This document shows, piece by piece, positions 48,734-62,609 of a stretch of 64,000 bases of DNA (positions within the stretch are counted from its first letter, which is position 1; every line of letters begins with the position of its first letter). The stretch is from the NCBI GenBank assembly GCA_013180625.2, contig SNVD02014099.1:434001-498000 (forward strand), in the 5' to 3' direction. The notes below the pieces were generated by a model, which searched no databases, had not been told where the DNA came from, and saw nothing but the letters and a program-made list of their open reading frames with translations. A program made the position numbers and the translations under genes. The DNA is from Boswellia sacra (taxonomy: Eukaryota; Streptophyta; Magnoliopsida; Sapindales; Burseraceae).

Positions 48734-51700
48734 GTGTATGTGTGTGTGTAACTGTTTGCAGTGTCTAAATCAATTTAATTTAAAGGACAATCATTTATGC
48801 TTAGTTCAGTGATTTAACAAGAGTGTTGACTATAATTTTCTTTTCTGATGAGGTTGCACTGTGTGTGTGAAAGCTTAAGTAGAGTCTGAATGCGACCCAT
48901 GACAATTTAAAAATATTAATTTAGAGTAGAATAGTTGCAATTTGTGATTTTGTCAGAAAATGATTGTCCATTCTTTTCAGTCCATATGAAATCTTCTGTC
49001 TTGAGATGAAAGAATTATGAAATGCGAAGAAGATTGGAGGATTGTTATGATTCATGTGAAAAGAAATAGATTAAGATTTGAAGAGAAGAGGCACAATATG
49101 TTTTCATTTGCTTCACTTTCTACTAAAAATATTGATCTCTATATAAGTGAGCAATAACATTAGCAATTATTATTTACTTGATGACTGAGGTCTCTTGTTT
49201 TTTTCATATCCAATCCAATTATAGCTTCATCCTTGGATTGTTATGCCATTTGAAAACAACCATGAATGATCGACCATTGGTGGAGTTATTTCAATGTATT
49301 CGTAATTTCTTTTTGTAATTATTGCAAGCTATGTGATACTTAAGTATGTCAACTGTTGATGACATAACCGAATTTCTCTTAAGACTTTTAATAGCAGTTT
49401 TGAACTGTATAGTATGATAACCTCTGTGCAACTTGCAAGAGACTATAACTAATCTCTAGTTTATGTCGAAGCTGCAACTGAGTGTTGTAATGCTTAAAAC
49501 TAGCTTCTTTTTTGTAATATTTTTCGACAGATAGCTTTGTTGGTATCATTTGCTGACAGATGCATGTGTTTGCTAACCTCTTTGATTGATTAATTCCTAA
49601 TTTCCTACACCTTTTTTTTTCTTTAATTATATCTTTGTCGCTTGCTTTACAATTTGTTTCACTTACATTTAGGAATTAAATTTCAAATTGAATTAGTAGT
49701 AGCTGTTAAAGATAATTGAGGTAATAAATGGATATTACCTACTAATTATTTCCAAAGCAGACGATTGCATGGCAATTTAACTAAAGAATTTTTTCCCCCA
49801 AATTTAGCGAAATGAGGTTGAAGCAATCATTGTTCAATTAATTTTCATTTCGTACCCTTAGATTCTCTTTGCCTTTGGGGCTGTGGACTATACGATACTA
49901 AATATAATAATAAAAAAATAGCTAAGATTCTCCACAATACCATTATTGATTCTGGTTTTACGAATTAGTAAAAGATATTTGTTCACTGTGGTACTAGCAC
50001 TTGTACATGATTCCACGCTACAAGCACACTAAAAATTGTACATATACATAATAGAAATAATATTAGTAGACTTTCCTCATCTTTCAAGGTCTTATAATTT
50101 TTGTGAAATGTTGACTAGAATGGATTTTATGTGTAGTAATCGTGGAAAACACTTAGACTTTAGTTCTAAATATTCATGATTACAAATTACCTAATCTGTA
50201 GGAGTTAATTACAATAGTAGTTTTCCTTGAGAAGACTACTTTTTCATCTTTCAATAAGTTGGATCTAATTGTTCTTAGATATAACGATTCATGAGATAAT
50301 TTTAATATATGGGTTGGCTGAAATTTTCTTCTTCTATCTTTTAAGAACAATCAGATCCCCTCACTTGATTTTTAAAGTTTCTGTAAATTCTTTAAACATG
50401 TTTTTGGTATCCATTAACTTTTATAACATTGTTTCTCTCCTATTGATTACGCTTTGTTTTATTTATTAGATCTTGATTAAGCTTATTACATGAAAATTTG
50501 TTAAAATTTCTCAATGTGTGTGGGGGAGAGTGCAGAGAAATGGGTAGGTGGTAAGTAGAAATGAGATGGTTGGTCTTTGATGGCCAGCTCATTCTATTAA
50601 ATCTGTAATGGGTTTGATCGTCGAAATTTTCATGCCATGTTTGTTTATGTTTTTTAGTTGTGTATGAGCGTTTGATCACTCTTCATGGTCTCTAATTCTT
50701 GCAAATTCTCATTACTTTCTTGCAGGTAGCTTGAAACAGTGTTCTTCTTGTAGTTCCAACATTTCTATATGCTATAAATAACTATCTAAAATTCATCAGG
50801 TTGGTATAAACCCTTCAGTACGTTATTTTACATCATTTAATGCTTTTGAATAGCTATGTAATTCCATCCATGCTGTTTTGACTTTCTGAAAATTGATTTC
50901 ACTTGCAAGAATTTTTTAATTAATTAATTGTTTTGTTCATGCATCACTAGTTTAAGCAGATTTTAGAATGGCTAAGGAAGCTTGAACCCATTCTGGCTTT
51001 GAAAGAATTTTTTTTTTAGTTCAGCTCAATGCTTGACTACTTATCATCATCTAAACCTTTGACATTGATTTGTGGAAAATGAATATTTTATCTTCGAACA
51101 TTTTTGTGAATTCCTGCTTATTTAATGGATTTACTACCATAAGTGGAAATTTGGTAGGAGTTTGCTTTTTCAATGCATATGGAAATGTATAAGATAGCAA
51201 AGAAAATTTGCTCTCATGCACCATATAACAAAGATTAATGTTATGATACACATGCCTATTTAATAAGCATGAGTTTTATTGGTTAGAAGTTACCTGTGAT
51301 ACCGATGCCATATACATTCTCTTCTAGATGGGTTTGAAATGATACTATTTGGCTGGTTAGTATACTGTTATGTCTATCTGTTCTGTTTCACTCAATTCTT
51401 CTTTGCACTCAGTTTATATTTACTATTTGACTATAATAATTTATTTCTTTTCCTTTATAGACTTGGTTAACTATCTTCACGAAACAGTTGGCTCACCGTT
51501 TCAACTCCACATTCTCTTCCACTTTGCACTCTCCAATTCATGTAAAGCTATTTAATTTTACAAACACTGTTTGCTAAACCATATCATTTAGTTGTAAAGA
51601 AAGTATAACTTGAAAACTAATGTAGAATTGATTCTTATAAAACTACTTTCAATTTTTCCTTAAAAAGATAAAATCACTAGCTTGAATAACAAATTAATTT

Positions 51701-52930
51701 GCATTGTATAATATGGTTAGACTTAATATTTCAATTTGTTTTCACTATGATTTATGATGACACTTTCCTTTTGAAGTAGGCAATACTATATCTTTCAAAG
51801 TTGTACTTATCACTTAAATTAGAAAAAAATTAGCAAATACATAACTATAGTTGATTTTTCTTATGATCATTCTTGAGGATATTGAAATTTTTGAAACTAA
51901 GAAAAGATTGATGGCCATATATTCCAAATACACCTACAAGGAACTTTTCTGAATTCTTAGCCTAATCAATATAAAATTGTCTGTGGAGCAAGATATATGT
52001 CTAATCGGTGAAGAGCACGGACATGTTATTCTGATATGATTTTTTGCCTTTTTCCTTCTTTTTCGGGACATGCTATGTGTCAGATTAATTCATCACATTG
52101 TTTAACGTTAAGGAGTTGGCGATCTGTTTATATTAATCTGATTAGCATTATTGTATGGATATTGTTGGATTTTGTGACAAAGTGGCCCACAAAATTATCT
52201 ACCTTTTAGGAGTAATGTAGAACTATTTCTTGTTTCACAAAAAAATTTTGTGTCACTTATATCAACGCCAACTTCATAGCTTTTTCAATCTAAGTTTCAA
52301 TATTAGCATCAACGGCTAGAGGATTAACATTAGTCAAATAGCGCGACCAGGTATTTTTCTTCTCAAAGTTATTGCTTATAATGATAAATCATCTATGAAA
52401 TTTGAAATGTCAACAAAACTGCATATTAGTACATATTTTTTACACCATGAATGGTTGTTTGTGCTTTGAGATTATCCATATGGATTAATGTTATGTCTCA
52501 TGCATGAAGTAATATTGTAAAGCACTGTAGATGACATGTATATAGATGTATACATGCTTACAATGATCATAATATTATTATTAATAATCTTTATGCCCAA
52601 TTATACGTGTCTCTTTATATTTATTGTATGTTTAGGCATTTGTTTTAGACTCCAGTGGATATTATTTCACCCATTTAATCTTGTAAATTCACCCTATTCA
52701 TAACAAAATCATTTCTCCATTGCCACAGCATTAAACTAGTGTCTATGTGTAAATAATACATATGTTGCCTTTTAACCCAGAAAAATATACAAATCAGAAA
52801 ACTTAAGTAGCTAGCAAAATAATGACAAAGACTTCAAAATAAAACCTGATTTGTGTTTACTAATTATATATTTTATCCTTAGCAACACTCTTAAGCTTAA
52901 TTGCTTCAACAGGTGTTTCACCAATACAAG
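45790..52930 (+). other. Leader region of the CACTA element, no readable gene
   Basis: About 7 kb of AT-rich DNA without conserved coding sequence. CT-rich parts at 45,960-46,270 and a possible leader exon near 46,870-47,010, ending AAAG|GTAAAA, suggest an untranslated leader with introns, which is common in this family. A TA microsatellite followed by TG repeats lies at 48,692-48,750. Confidence 0.45.
48692..48729 (+). repeat. (TA)n microsatellite
   Basis: About 19 TA units followed by a short TGTGTG tract. Confidence 0.9.
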
Positions 52931-52932
52931 GA

Positions 52933-55900
52933 ATGGACAAATCTTGGATGTGGAAGGATAGGTTGTCTATTGAGTATGACATTGCAGTTAGGAATTTCTT
53001 ATATTTTGCCTCTGCCTACACAATTAACCCAAACTTCATATGGTGCCCATGCAATGCTTGTCGTTGCCAGGACTTTCATTCTAAAAATGAAGTACATCAT
53101 CATTTATTCTCCAATGGGTTTGACACAAATTACAAAACTTGGATTTGGCATGGGGAAGCAAATCCAATTAGGGAACCTAGTAACTTCATCAACTCATCAT
53201 TTGATGAATGCTCTTTTCCTATAGATGATGGTATATATATGGTCAATGAGGCATTCAAATACTGTGACAATGATCCGAAATGTTTGAAAAATTTACTTGA
53301 AGATGCTGAGAAGCCTTTATACCCAGGATGCACAACTCACATAAAATTATCTACACTTATGAAACTTTATAATATTAAAGAGACATTTGGATGGTCGGAT
53401 AATAGTTTTTTAGAATTACTTAAAGTAATTTTAGAAATGTTGCCATCGCAAAATGAAATGCCTTCATCCATGTACGAAGCAAAGAAAACAATTGTTTCAT
53501 TAGGATTGTCATATGAAAAAATACATGCATGTCCTAATGATTACATTTTATATAGAAAAGATTATACATCCTTTGGCTCTTGTCCTACTTGTGGATTGTC
53601 AAGATGGAAGAAAACGTCTAACAGCTCTAAATCTAGAAAAGGCATCCCCGCCAAAGTCTTGTGGTACTTCCCCCCAATTCCAAGGTTTAGGAGGTTATTT
53701 CAATCTGCTGAGATTGCAAAAAAACCTTAATTCGCACGCCAATGGTAGAATCATAGATGAAAAAACTTAGGCACCCTGCTGACACCCCATCTTGGACATT
53801 AATTGATCGGTTATGGCCTACCTTTGGTGCTGAAAGTAGAAATCTTAGATTATGAATTTTAGCTGATGGGATAAATCCACATAGTACCTTGAGTAACACT
53901 TACAGTTATTGGCCTATACGTGCTTACTATTTTTTATAATCTCTCTCTATGGTTGTGTATTAAAAAGAGATTTATTATGTTATCTCTTCTGATATCAGGA
54001 CCACGACAACCCAGTAATGACATAGATGTTTATTTGACACCGTTGGTCGATGATTTGAAACTTTTATGGGATGAAGGAGTTGATGTGTATGATTCTTACA
54101 AGAAGGAAACTTTTAACATGCGGGCCGTATTGTTATGGACAATCAATGATTTTCTAGCATATGGCAACCTTTCTGGGTGTTCTATAAAAGGGTAGTATGG
54201 TTGTCCAATATGTGGGGAAGAAACATCTTCATGTAGGTTAAAACATGGTAAGAAAAACATCTACATGGGTCACAAACGATTCCTTCCTCTAAGTCATCTA
54301 TATAGGTATCAAAAAAAGGCATTCAATGGACACCCAGAACATGGTCACCCTCCCAAACCACTTAGCGGGGAGGACATCTTACAAAAACTAGAAAAATTCC
54401 AAAATATTTGGGGAAAAAGTAAGGATAAGAAAAGAAAGAAAAGTGATCCTAATGAAAGCGAATGTTATAAGAAAAAATCAAATTTCTTCAGTCTCCTGTA
54501 TTGGAAACATTTATATGTTTGACACAAGTTAGATGTGATGCACATTGAAAAAAATGTTTGTGAGAGTATTTATGGCACACTACTAAATATTCCAGGGAAG
54601 ACAAAAGATAATCTTAACTCTAGATTAGATCTTGTAGAGATGGGTTTGAGGAAAAAATTGCAACCATCCCACAAAAACAGTCGAACATATTTGCCTCCTG
54701 CTTGTTACACACTGAGTAAGAAAGAGAAACAGTTGTTTTGCCAAACTTTACATGACCTTAGAGTTCCTTTTGGATATTGTTCCAATTTTAGGAACATTGT
54801 ATCCATGGATGATTTAAAGTTGGTTGGTCTTAAGTCCCATGATTGTCATGCTTTGATGCAATAATTACTACCATTGGCCTTGAGATCAGTGTTGCCTAAG
54901 CATGTTTGGTACGCCATTACTAAGTTGTGTGTCTTCTTCAATAACACTCTGCTCCGAAGTGGTTGAAGTTCCTAAGTTACAAAAAATTCAAAGTGAACTT
55001 GTCATAACCTTGTATTTGTTTGAGAAATACTTTCCACCTTCGTTTTTTGACATCATGGTGCACCTAACAGTACATCTGGTTAGAGAAGTTAGGTTGTGCG
55101 GGCCTCTCTATATTAGATGGATGTATCATTTTGAGAGATACATGAAAATTCTTAAAGGATTTGTTCAGAATAGAAATCGACATGAAGGTTGTATTGCTGA
55201 GTGTTACATTGCATCAGAGGCAATTGATTTTTGCTCAGAGTATGTTAGTGTTGTTGATGGACTTATGGAATTTGATGGTCCATTACTTGGAGGTCGAGTG
55301 ATTTCTATTTCTGAAGAAGAATGGTCACAAGCACACCTATATGTATTACAAAACATGGACGAAGTGCAACCTTACATTGAGTAAGTATCTAATTTTCTTA
55401 TTTCTTTTTATAATTGTAATTACATTTCAATTCCTTATTATGTCCTATATATCTAACCAATGTTGTATTTGTTTTGCTAGAATGCATATGAATTGGTTGA
55501 AGACTCTTTTTCCTAGGCAAGTGAAAAATGCAAGGTGGCTAAAAGATGAACAAAACCATACCTTTATCTCATGGTTTAAATCGGAGGTACATAATGACTT
55601 TCAACATATTGCCTTCTGAATTAGTGTTTTTAGGTAAATAATTTCTCTATAGAGCTTCAAATGTACATTTTCAGCATTGATCTTTTATAGGTTGGGAATG
55701 CTGTCAATAATAATGAGAACATCTTTCCCACATTGAAATGGTTAGCAGAACGGCCTCGTCCATATGTGAGAAGTTATTCCGATTACGTCATTAACAAGTC
55801 TCATTACCATACAAGAGAGCATGGGGAACACAAAGTCTATCAAAATAGTGGAGTTAGCATTGTGGCAACAACAATGAAAATCTAATGCCAAAGACAAAAA

Positions 55901-56266
55901 TCCAAGAGTTGGGGATCTAACCTTTTATGGCGTAATTAACAAGATATGGGAGTTGGATTACCACTCCTTTAGCTTCCCTATGTTTCAATGTGAATGGGTT
56001 GACAACAATGGGGGTGTTAGAGTTGATGAATTCGGGGTGCCATTGGTTGATCGCACTCATGTCGGATACAAGTCAGATTCATTTGTTCTTGCTTCACAAG
56101 TTAAGCAAGTATTTTATGTGATAGACCAAAGTGATGAAAGATGGTCTATAGTGCAGTTCACCTCCGATAAATGTTACAAAATAGATAGAAGTCAAGATGA
56201 AATACCTTTATTTGTTGAACAACATCCATTCACAACAAAACTATCAACAATTTGCAATAAATGTTA
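52933..56266 (+). pseudogene. TNP2-like CACTA transposase (broken)
   Basis: The ATG at 52,933 opens MDKSWMWKDRLS, the usual start of the transposase-associated domain (about 52,940-53,150). The TNP2 catalytic domain follows in pieces (53,400-54,530; GPRQPSNDIDVYL and LLWTINDF; KHGKKNIYMGHKRFL). Then come the MHIEKNVCESIYGTLLNIPGK stretch and the DUF4218 domain (about 54,930-55,330; FFDIMVHLTVHL; RNRHEGCIAECY). A DUF4216-like part lies at about 55,950-56,210 after introns (GVPLVDRTHVGYKSD). The enzyme would cut and join element ends. Lesions: a +1 frameshift in an A run at about 53,717-53,723, a stop at 54,193 (CSIKG then TAG), a stop near 54,522 and a frameshift near 54,900. The remaining domain order is complete. 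Confidence 0.85.
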
Positions 56267-56429
56267 AAATGTTCACCTTATCAAATAATATATATGGTTT
56301 TACTATGTTTATTAATTGTATTATTTTGAAACATAATTATTGTATTAGAGTATATTGCATATTCCTTGTACATTCCATATTAACAGGTGTATTTAATAGA
56401 TTAATAAAATGTTCTGTGTTTTTTTTTAG

Positions 56430-58768
56430 GACAGCGGCAACGGAGGACGATGGCAATAAAGAATTGAATGATGGTCAGAATAGTAGGGAGGCACCAAGAA
56501 AGCGCAAGAAAAGAGGCATATGCAAAGAGTTAGAACAAAGAAAAAAAATAAAGGTGTGAAGCTGCCGATTATAACTACCACCAATGGGGTGCCAATTGGG
56601 GAGAATAGAAATGCACTCATATCCATTATTGGTGTTTTGGCACGTGATTCAGTCCCTATTACATATCGAGGTTGGAAAGCTGTGAAAGACAACTATAAAA
56701 ACAAGATATGGGAAGAAATTAAGGTACTCATCTTAATCTATTATGATGTAACAATATTTTGTATGTGTTTTGTTCTAATTGTTTAAAACAATTTTTGTAG
56801 AGCAAATTTGACATTGATGACAAATGGAAGACTTATTTGTTGCAAGAAACTGGTACAGTTTGGAAAAATTTTAAGTTTGGGTTGACTAGTAGATTCATTA
56901 TGCCAAATAAGGATGATCCTACAAAATTGAAATATCCACCAAAGGAGTATCACGAAAAAATTTAACAGGAAGATTGGGACAAATTTGTTACAAACTGTGT
57001 GAGTGATGAGTTTCAGGTCAAGATTCTTATTAAATTTGTTTGCATTAGTTTGCTCAAATCTGGAATTTCATCATGAGAGGTCATCATAACTTAAAATTAT
57101 CTGCTGGTTTGCTTTTTAGGTTGTATGTAAGAGAAGGTGTTGAGGGACGATGTATTAAAAATGCGTAAGTGCATGCTTTAGGACATGTATATGTGAAGTC
57201 TATTTCGTATGTAGAAAGAAAACAGTGATGTCACATTTTGTTTGTTAAACCCTTTTGATCAAACTATGAACTCAGTTGCCATAAATGATGTTTTAGAACA
57301 AATGTAACTTTCGAAACATTAACCTAGCATTTTCTTTAGATATTATTGTAGCTGAGTTAATTAATGTCAGTTGAGTTAGATTAGTCTTTTTATGTAAAAG
57401 ACTGATTCATTTTCTGATCTGAATTTTGTTTTATTAAGTTGAGTTACACAAAATGTTTAATGATCTGAATAAATTTTGCTATAGGTCAATTTATTTTGTT
57501 ATATGTATATAATGACATATGAAATTAACTACAAAATTTGAAGGAATATTGTACACTTCAAAGCAAGAGAAGAAAGATGAACAAATATGACCATTGTAAT
57601 GGATGATCAGGTTATGCAAAGTTGGAAGAAAAAATGGTAATATGGTTGTGTTTATTTATATGAGTGTTTATGGTTTTCATACAAGTGGTATTTAGCTTCC
57701 AAATAAGATAATTTATTTATTACTTAATATGTGTAGCGAGAGCAATCTGGTGATTAGACTTCACCCATTGATTGAGCTGATTTGTGGGTGCAAGCTAGAA
57801 AAAGAAAGAAAGATGGTAACTACCATCCGAACGTGGTTCCCATTGTGGAGAAGATTATGAGTAATTCTATCTGCTTACCATTAAATTCTATGTTTTTATA
57901 ATTGTTGGGATAACTTGTCCAACAAAAATTATAACTCTTACTAAATAATTTTGGTCTATTATAGGATGAGTTAAAGGCACAATTAACATCGGGCGTTATA
58001 GACACCTCAGATTGTAATGATATTCTTACCCGACCATTACAGAAAGGCGAGCATAGTGGGAGGGTGAGGGGGTGGGCAAATTTGTGACACCTTCAAAATA
58101 TTTTTCAAGATTACATCGAACTTATGAAAGTAAAAAAATTGTGGAAGACTTGAAAAAACAGATTGAAGACAGAGATGCAAAGATAGCCATTCTCATGAGC
58201 CAAGTAGCGACAGTTAAGTCGCGAGAGTCAAGTAACACAGTGGCAGAGAATCAATTCAATTTTGGAGTTCATAAATCCGAGGACATGGTGAAAACTCCAT
58301 CTATGGCATTTGACAAGGTCTCAAGTGAAGCAGTACATGCAAGTAGCACTAGCAAAGTAAAAAAGGAAATGACATTGGAAGATAAGAAGGATGATGTGAA
58401 GGAGCAAACTCCACATGCTCAAACTACACAAGTAAGAATATATGTGAGATTTAACGGTATAGATATAAATATTTTTGTTGACCTTTTGTTTAGTTATGGA
58501 AAATCATATATTATTTTTTAATTTGTTTCAGCCTAGATGGTGCAATTTGAAAGTGCAACCAGATGGAGACACAAAGGCAATTGGAAAAATTTTGACGGAT
58601 GGGGATCCAAAGATGGTGGTATGCATTGAGGTTTGTTTTGATCGAGTTGCCATGCTACCTATACAGTTGAATGAAGATATATCAGAAACCGTATATGATG
58701 CAGTAAGGGAACATGTGGAATGGCCTGCACATCTTGTTGTTGAAACTGATAAGGTAATGAAGAATTAA
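56430..58768 (+). pseudogene. Second CACTA protein (Ptta/En-Spm plant transposase type, DUF8039-like)
   Basis: Several exons on the plus strand. A basic stretch (RKRKKRG) leads into GVPIGENRNALISIIGVLAR (about 56,580-56,640). A KFDIDDKWKTYLLQETGTVW region follows, which fits the plant Ptta/En-Spm transposase family. Next are GRVRG and KFVTPSKYF, then a coiled coil (58,130-58,210) and a DUF8039-like end (58,530-58,750; VEWPAHLVV). In En/Spm elements the second protein binds the subterminal repeats; that role here is inferred. There is a stop after YHEKI (about 56,963) and frame changes at 58,060. Confidence 0.65.
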
Positions 58769-59780
58769 CATCGCTCAACTTATGTTTTATCTATCATTTG
58801 CCTCAATTTAACCTTAAATGCATGAAATTTAGTAATATTTTTTGAGATTTTTAAACATAGATGCAACTGAATCAAGCCCACAAAAAAGGAAAGTCAGCCA
58901 AGAGTTGAAAGCACTGCAAAGGGATGAAGAAAAAGGTAAGAAGCAAATCCCAAACCTGATGCAGTGGTGATGCTTGAAGGATTAGTGAACATTAGGGTGG
59001 ACAAGGATAAAGACATTAAAATTCAGTTTGAGGTTTGATTATTTGGGTACAATGTTGCAACCTATTTGTCTCATGGTGACATGAGGTGCATCATCGACTA
59101 TAAGGAGCTAACGCAAAACTGTATCTCAATTTATATGAGGTTTGAATATATTTCATCTTTTATACCATTATTGACTAAGTTTATTGTTTGGTATTAACTA
59201 TTATGCATATTGGAAATAATCAGATTTTAGGCAAATCTAATTTATTTTCTTTTTATTTTTAGTTATATTTTCATCATCATGCCCAAATGCAATAATGCTG
59301 TTGATTTATTTTTTTGTTTTGTTACGTGTTGATGTTACACTTTAGGAGCTTGACCCTTTACTATGTAGGATTTTTGGTACTCATTTGATTTTGAGATATT
59401 ATATTGTGAAAATGTGAAAGTCTGTTTTCCCGTTTGTTAACTAGAGAGGTTGTGCAATATAGCTTAAAAGCACAAGAGGGCTGTTTTTGGAATATTATGC
59501 ATTGCTAAAACATTATTGATAGAAATGTTATCAATTTCACAACAGGTTTAAGTTTTCTTGTCTCATATTCATTTGTCTAAGAAATATGTTCTTTCTATTT
59601 ATAGTTATTTGTCTATGAATATAGATGAGGTTTTTTAATGTCGATACTTTAATATCATGAACAACATTTACTACATTTTGATATCATTTTTTGGTTACAC
59701 TTTGAAAGTTCATTTATTTAATTAATTGATTTGCTCTTTTGTGGTAATTGAATGACAAGAGTTCATTGATTGTATTTGTT
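58769..59780 (+). other. Decayed stretch between the second protein and the Ulp1 part
   Basis: Short coding-like pieces at 58,860-59,140 with several stops, then AT-rich intron-like sequence. I cannot assign a domain. Confidence 0.4.
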
Positions 59781-59784
59781 ATTG

Positions 59785-60692
59785 TAGTCATCTATATGAG
59801 ACATTAGAAGGAGGATCAGCCACACAATAGTTTGGCTTTATCAACCCATCAATAGTCCTATCAAACAAGCTTCAAGATGCTAATTTGTGTGCTGACATGT
59901 CTGAATCAATTGCAAACAAGCTAAAAAGTTTCGAAGATAGGAAGTTTGTTTTTCTTCCTTACAACCCAGGGTATATTTTTATTATGAGCATTTATTAATT
60001 TAATTTATAGAATTTGATTAATTATTTCCAAAATTTTGTATTACTATTTACTTATTATAAGTTGGTGGCAGCTACTATTGGACTGTGATGGTGTTTGACA
60101 TGATAGCCTTCAAGATATATTATCTTGATTCAATGAGAAGAGCTATTGGTGAAGATGTTAAAGAAGTTATAACCCGGTATTTTCATGTCATTCTTAACAT
60201 AAAACAATTCAATTTTTGGAAGTTTATGAGTATTAATGTTTAATTATATGTGCTTGTAGGGGGTTTATGTCTTGCCAAGAATTTGTTGGAAATAAAAAGA
60301 AGAAGTAAATTTACTAGATTTTAGTGAAGGTATAATTTTAATGATTTTGATATTCATATGACATTTCAATAATATGTAAACACCATTATTATGTCAATAA
60401 CAATTTATTTATGGATATGTAGAGCCCAAGACAGGTGGAAAACTTTGAATGTGGGTATTACATTTTAAGATATATGAAAGAAATCATGTTAGACCCTAGG
60501 ATCCTGTGTGAGAAGGTGAGTTGGTGTTAATTTTACTTGTTTTATAAAGTTTGGATATTGGTAGAGAAGTAATTATGCTTGATTATGTTGCAGTTCAACA
60601 AGAAAGAAAAATATAATGATGCAGAGATTAATGATATCAGATCTGAGTGGGCAAAACATGTTACCCAAATCATATTATTGAAGCATGCCTAA
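59785..60692 (+). pseudogene. Ulp1-like cysteine protease domain carried by the CACTA element
   Basis: Exon pieces at about 59,785-59,970, 60,072-60,176, 60,260-60,310, 60,421-60,515 and 60,594-60,692. The reading includes KFVFLPYNPG, YWTVMVFDMIAFKIYYLDSM and PRQVENFECGYYILRYMKEI. This matches the C48 SUMO-protease fold, in which HW, D, Q and C form the active site. D (in YYLDS), Q (in PRQ) and C (in ECGYY) are present. The His before Trp is Tyr (TAT), one base change from CAT, so activity should be lost. A stop (TAG) follows GGSATQ at about 59,828, and the end of the third piece also runs into a stop. Ulp1-like genes are known passengers of plant MULE and CACTA elements. Confidence 0.7.
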
Positions 60693-61690
60693 GAAACAGC
60701 TTGAAGATAAGGTTGAATACAAAAATAATTAACTTGTACACAAGGTTTTCATATTTGTTAATTCTTTCTAACAAGTGTATTTCTAATGTTGCAGCCTTGT
60801 AGATTGAAGAAGTTATGTTGATTGATTTTGTTGATATAAATGGTGTACAGTTGCTAACTTATTTTTTTGGGATCATATATATGTTGGTGGATTATTGAAA
60901 AGATGACTATAGTTATGGTGATAGAGATGGACAACATTTTGTGGGCAACATCATTAGTGTGTATTGAGTAAGATAACATATGCAAATGTTAAATTTTGGC
61001 AACATGCATGCAATTGTAAAATGCCCATTGCTCATTTGAAAACTTTATGGATCACTTACCTAATAGTGGAGGGATACTTCAATTGATCAATTAGAGAAAT
61101 CTATCTTGAATTCTTATATTGGATGCCTCCCTTTGATCTGATTTTAACATGGTATAAGTTATGTTTTTTTTTTTTCATGTTTTGCTATGTTGGAATGCAA
61201 CTATTTTGGAATATTGTTTAGTAATAAGCTATGTATAGGCATGTTTATGCTATGTTGAAATATAACTTAGCTGAAGTATTGTTTATGAGTTTCAAGGTAC
61301 AATAGGTAGATCATGAGTACTTGTGTTAGAAAAGAAAGAAACAAGTAGTGTTAGAATGCAATTGGGATTTTGTACACAAAGAAAGGAAGTCTTTAATTTT
61401 TTTTTCAGTCAGCAGGTAGTGTTTAATTTTCTTATTGGTTTAGATTTCATCCTAAAATGTGGTACACTTTGTTCCCGACTGCAAAATTTAGAGTCTCCAA
61501 TCTGTATGATATAATATGCCTCTTGGATCACAATGTAGAACTCCTCTTTCTCTTACAGATCCTTCATAAAGAAAGATTCTCTTACCTCTCTAATTGATCT
61601 GCTAACTTGTATTTTGTGCTGAGATAGTATATTTGAATCCCTCTTATAGGCCAAAAACACATTTTTAAAAGTCTGATTATGTAAATGCAG
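60693..61690 (+). other. CACTA internal DNA, no gene
   Basis: AT-rich, without a recognised coding sequence. Somewhere here lies the border between the transposon's own 3' part and the captured LEUNIG_HOMOLOG-like DNA; its exact position cannot be read. Confidence 0.4.
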
Positions 61691-62006
61691 GAAGATATGG
61701 AACATTTTGGAGACATTGGCTCCTTAGACGATAATGTGGAATCTTTTCTGTCACATGATGATGGAGACCCGAGAGATTTGTTTGGCACATTGAAAAGGAA
61801 CCCTTTTGAACAAGCTACTGAAACTTCCAAGGGTAATATTTGATATCTTGCTTCTAGCAATGATGAATTGATTGACCTCTCTTTTCTGCATGTTAGGTTT
61901 CTCCTTCAACGAAGTTAGTTCTATACACAAAAGCAATAGCAAAGTTATATGTTGTCATTTCTCTTCAGATGGAAAGTTATTGGCCAGTGCTGGGCAGGAC
62001 AAGAAG
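61691..62006 (+). pseudogene. LUH: Captured LEUNIG_HOMOLOG-like gene fragment (two exons)
   Basis: Exon 61,691-61,832 reads EDMEHFGDIGSLDDNVESFL and onward DLFGTLKRNP. After an intron with intact GT and AG, exon 61,897-62,006 reads [21 protein letters not shown] and onward [10 protein letters not shown]. This is the junction into the first WD40 repeat of plant LEUNIG/LEUNIG_HOMOLOG transcriptional corepressors, which act with SEUSS in the nucleus. Splice phases agree and there is no stop. Only about 84 codons are present, and the rest of the gene is missing. The piece lies inside the transposon ends and keeps its intron, so it was copied from DNA, not from mRNA. Expression is not shown. Confidence 0.85.
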
Positions 62007-62600
62007 GTATAATGCATTTGTAGCTTGCAAGGGATAAAATTAATGTTCAAAGTATTTGTTGATATGAATGTGATTGTTCGTATTATGCCAACTACTTGTT
62101 AGCACAATCTAAACTCTATCTATAAAAATTCATATACACTTATCTTTTTCAAAATTTTGAGGCATTCCTGGAAATTATTATTATTGTTGTTGTTGTTGTT
62201 TTATTTTTATTTTATTTTATTTTTTATACTCAAGAATTAAGTGACATGTTAGATGTTGTCTTAATCTGTTGGAATCAGAAAATACTGAATGAACAAATAT
62301 ATTATCTTCTTATTTAATATGAATTAACCAAGATGATAGATAAAGTTTTACTAATCACTTGCATGCTTTTGTTAATTTATTGTTTTCAAGTATTACATTC
62401 CATATTAAGTCTCATAGTTTTTTTTTTTAAAAATAATTCCATTTGTATTTTGTTTAGGTTTTTGTTCTATATATACGTGACCTTAAATATAAATTTTTAT
62501 TATTATTTTAAAAGTTAATAAAATTATTATATTTTAACAAAAGAATATATAATATAAATGATACATCTATTATCATAATCTTATTAAAAAATATATATTT
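62007..62600 (+). other. AT-rich DNA after the captured fragment
   Basis: Includes the start of the LUH-like intron (GTATAATG) and simple repeats (ATTATTATTGTTGTTGTT at about 62,178). No gene is seen. The right border of the capture is not visible. Confidence 0.4.
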
Positions 62601-62609
62601 TATATATAT

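Noticed and set aside
53130..53333. Minus-strand open frames across the TNP2 region
   Set aside because: They are shadows of the plus-strand transposase reading, which has clear domain motifs.
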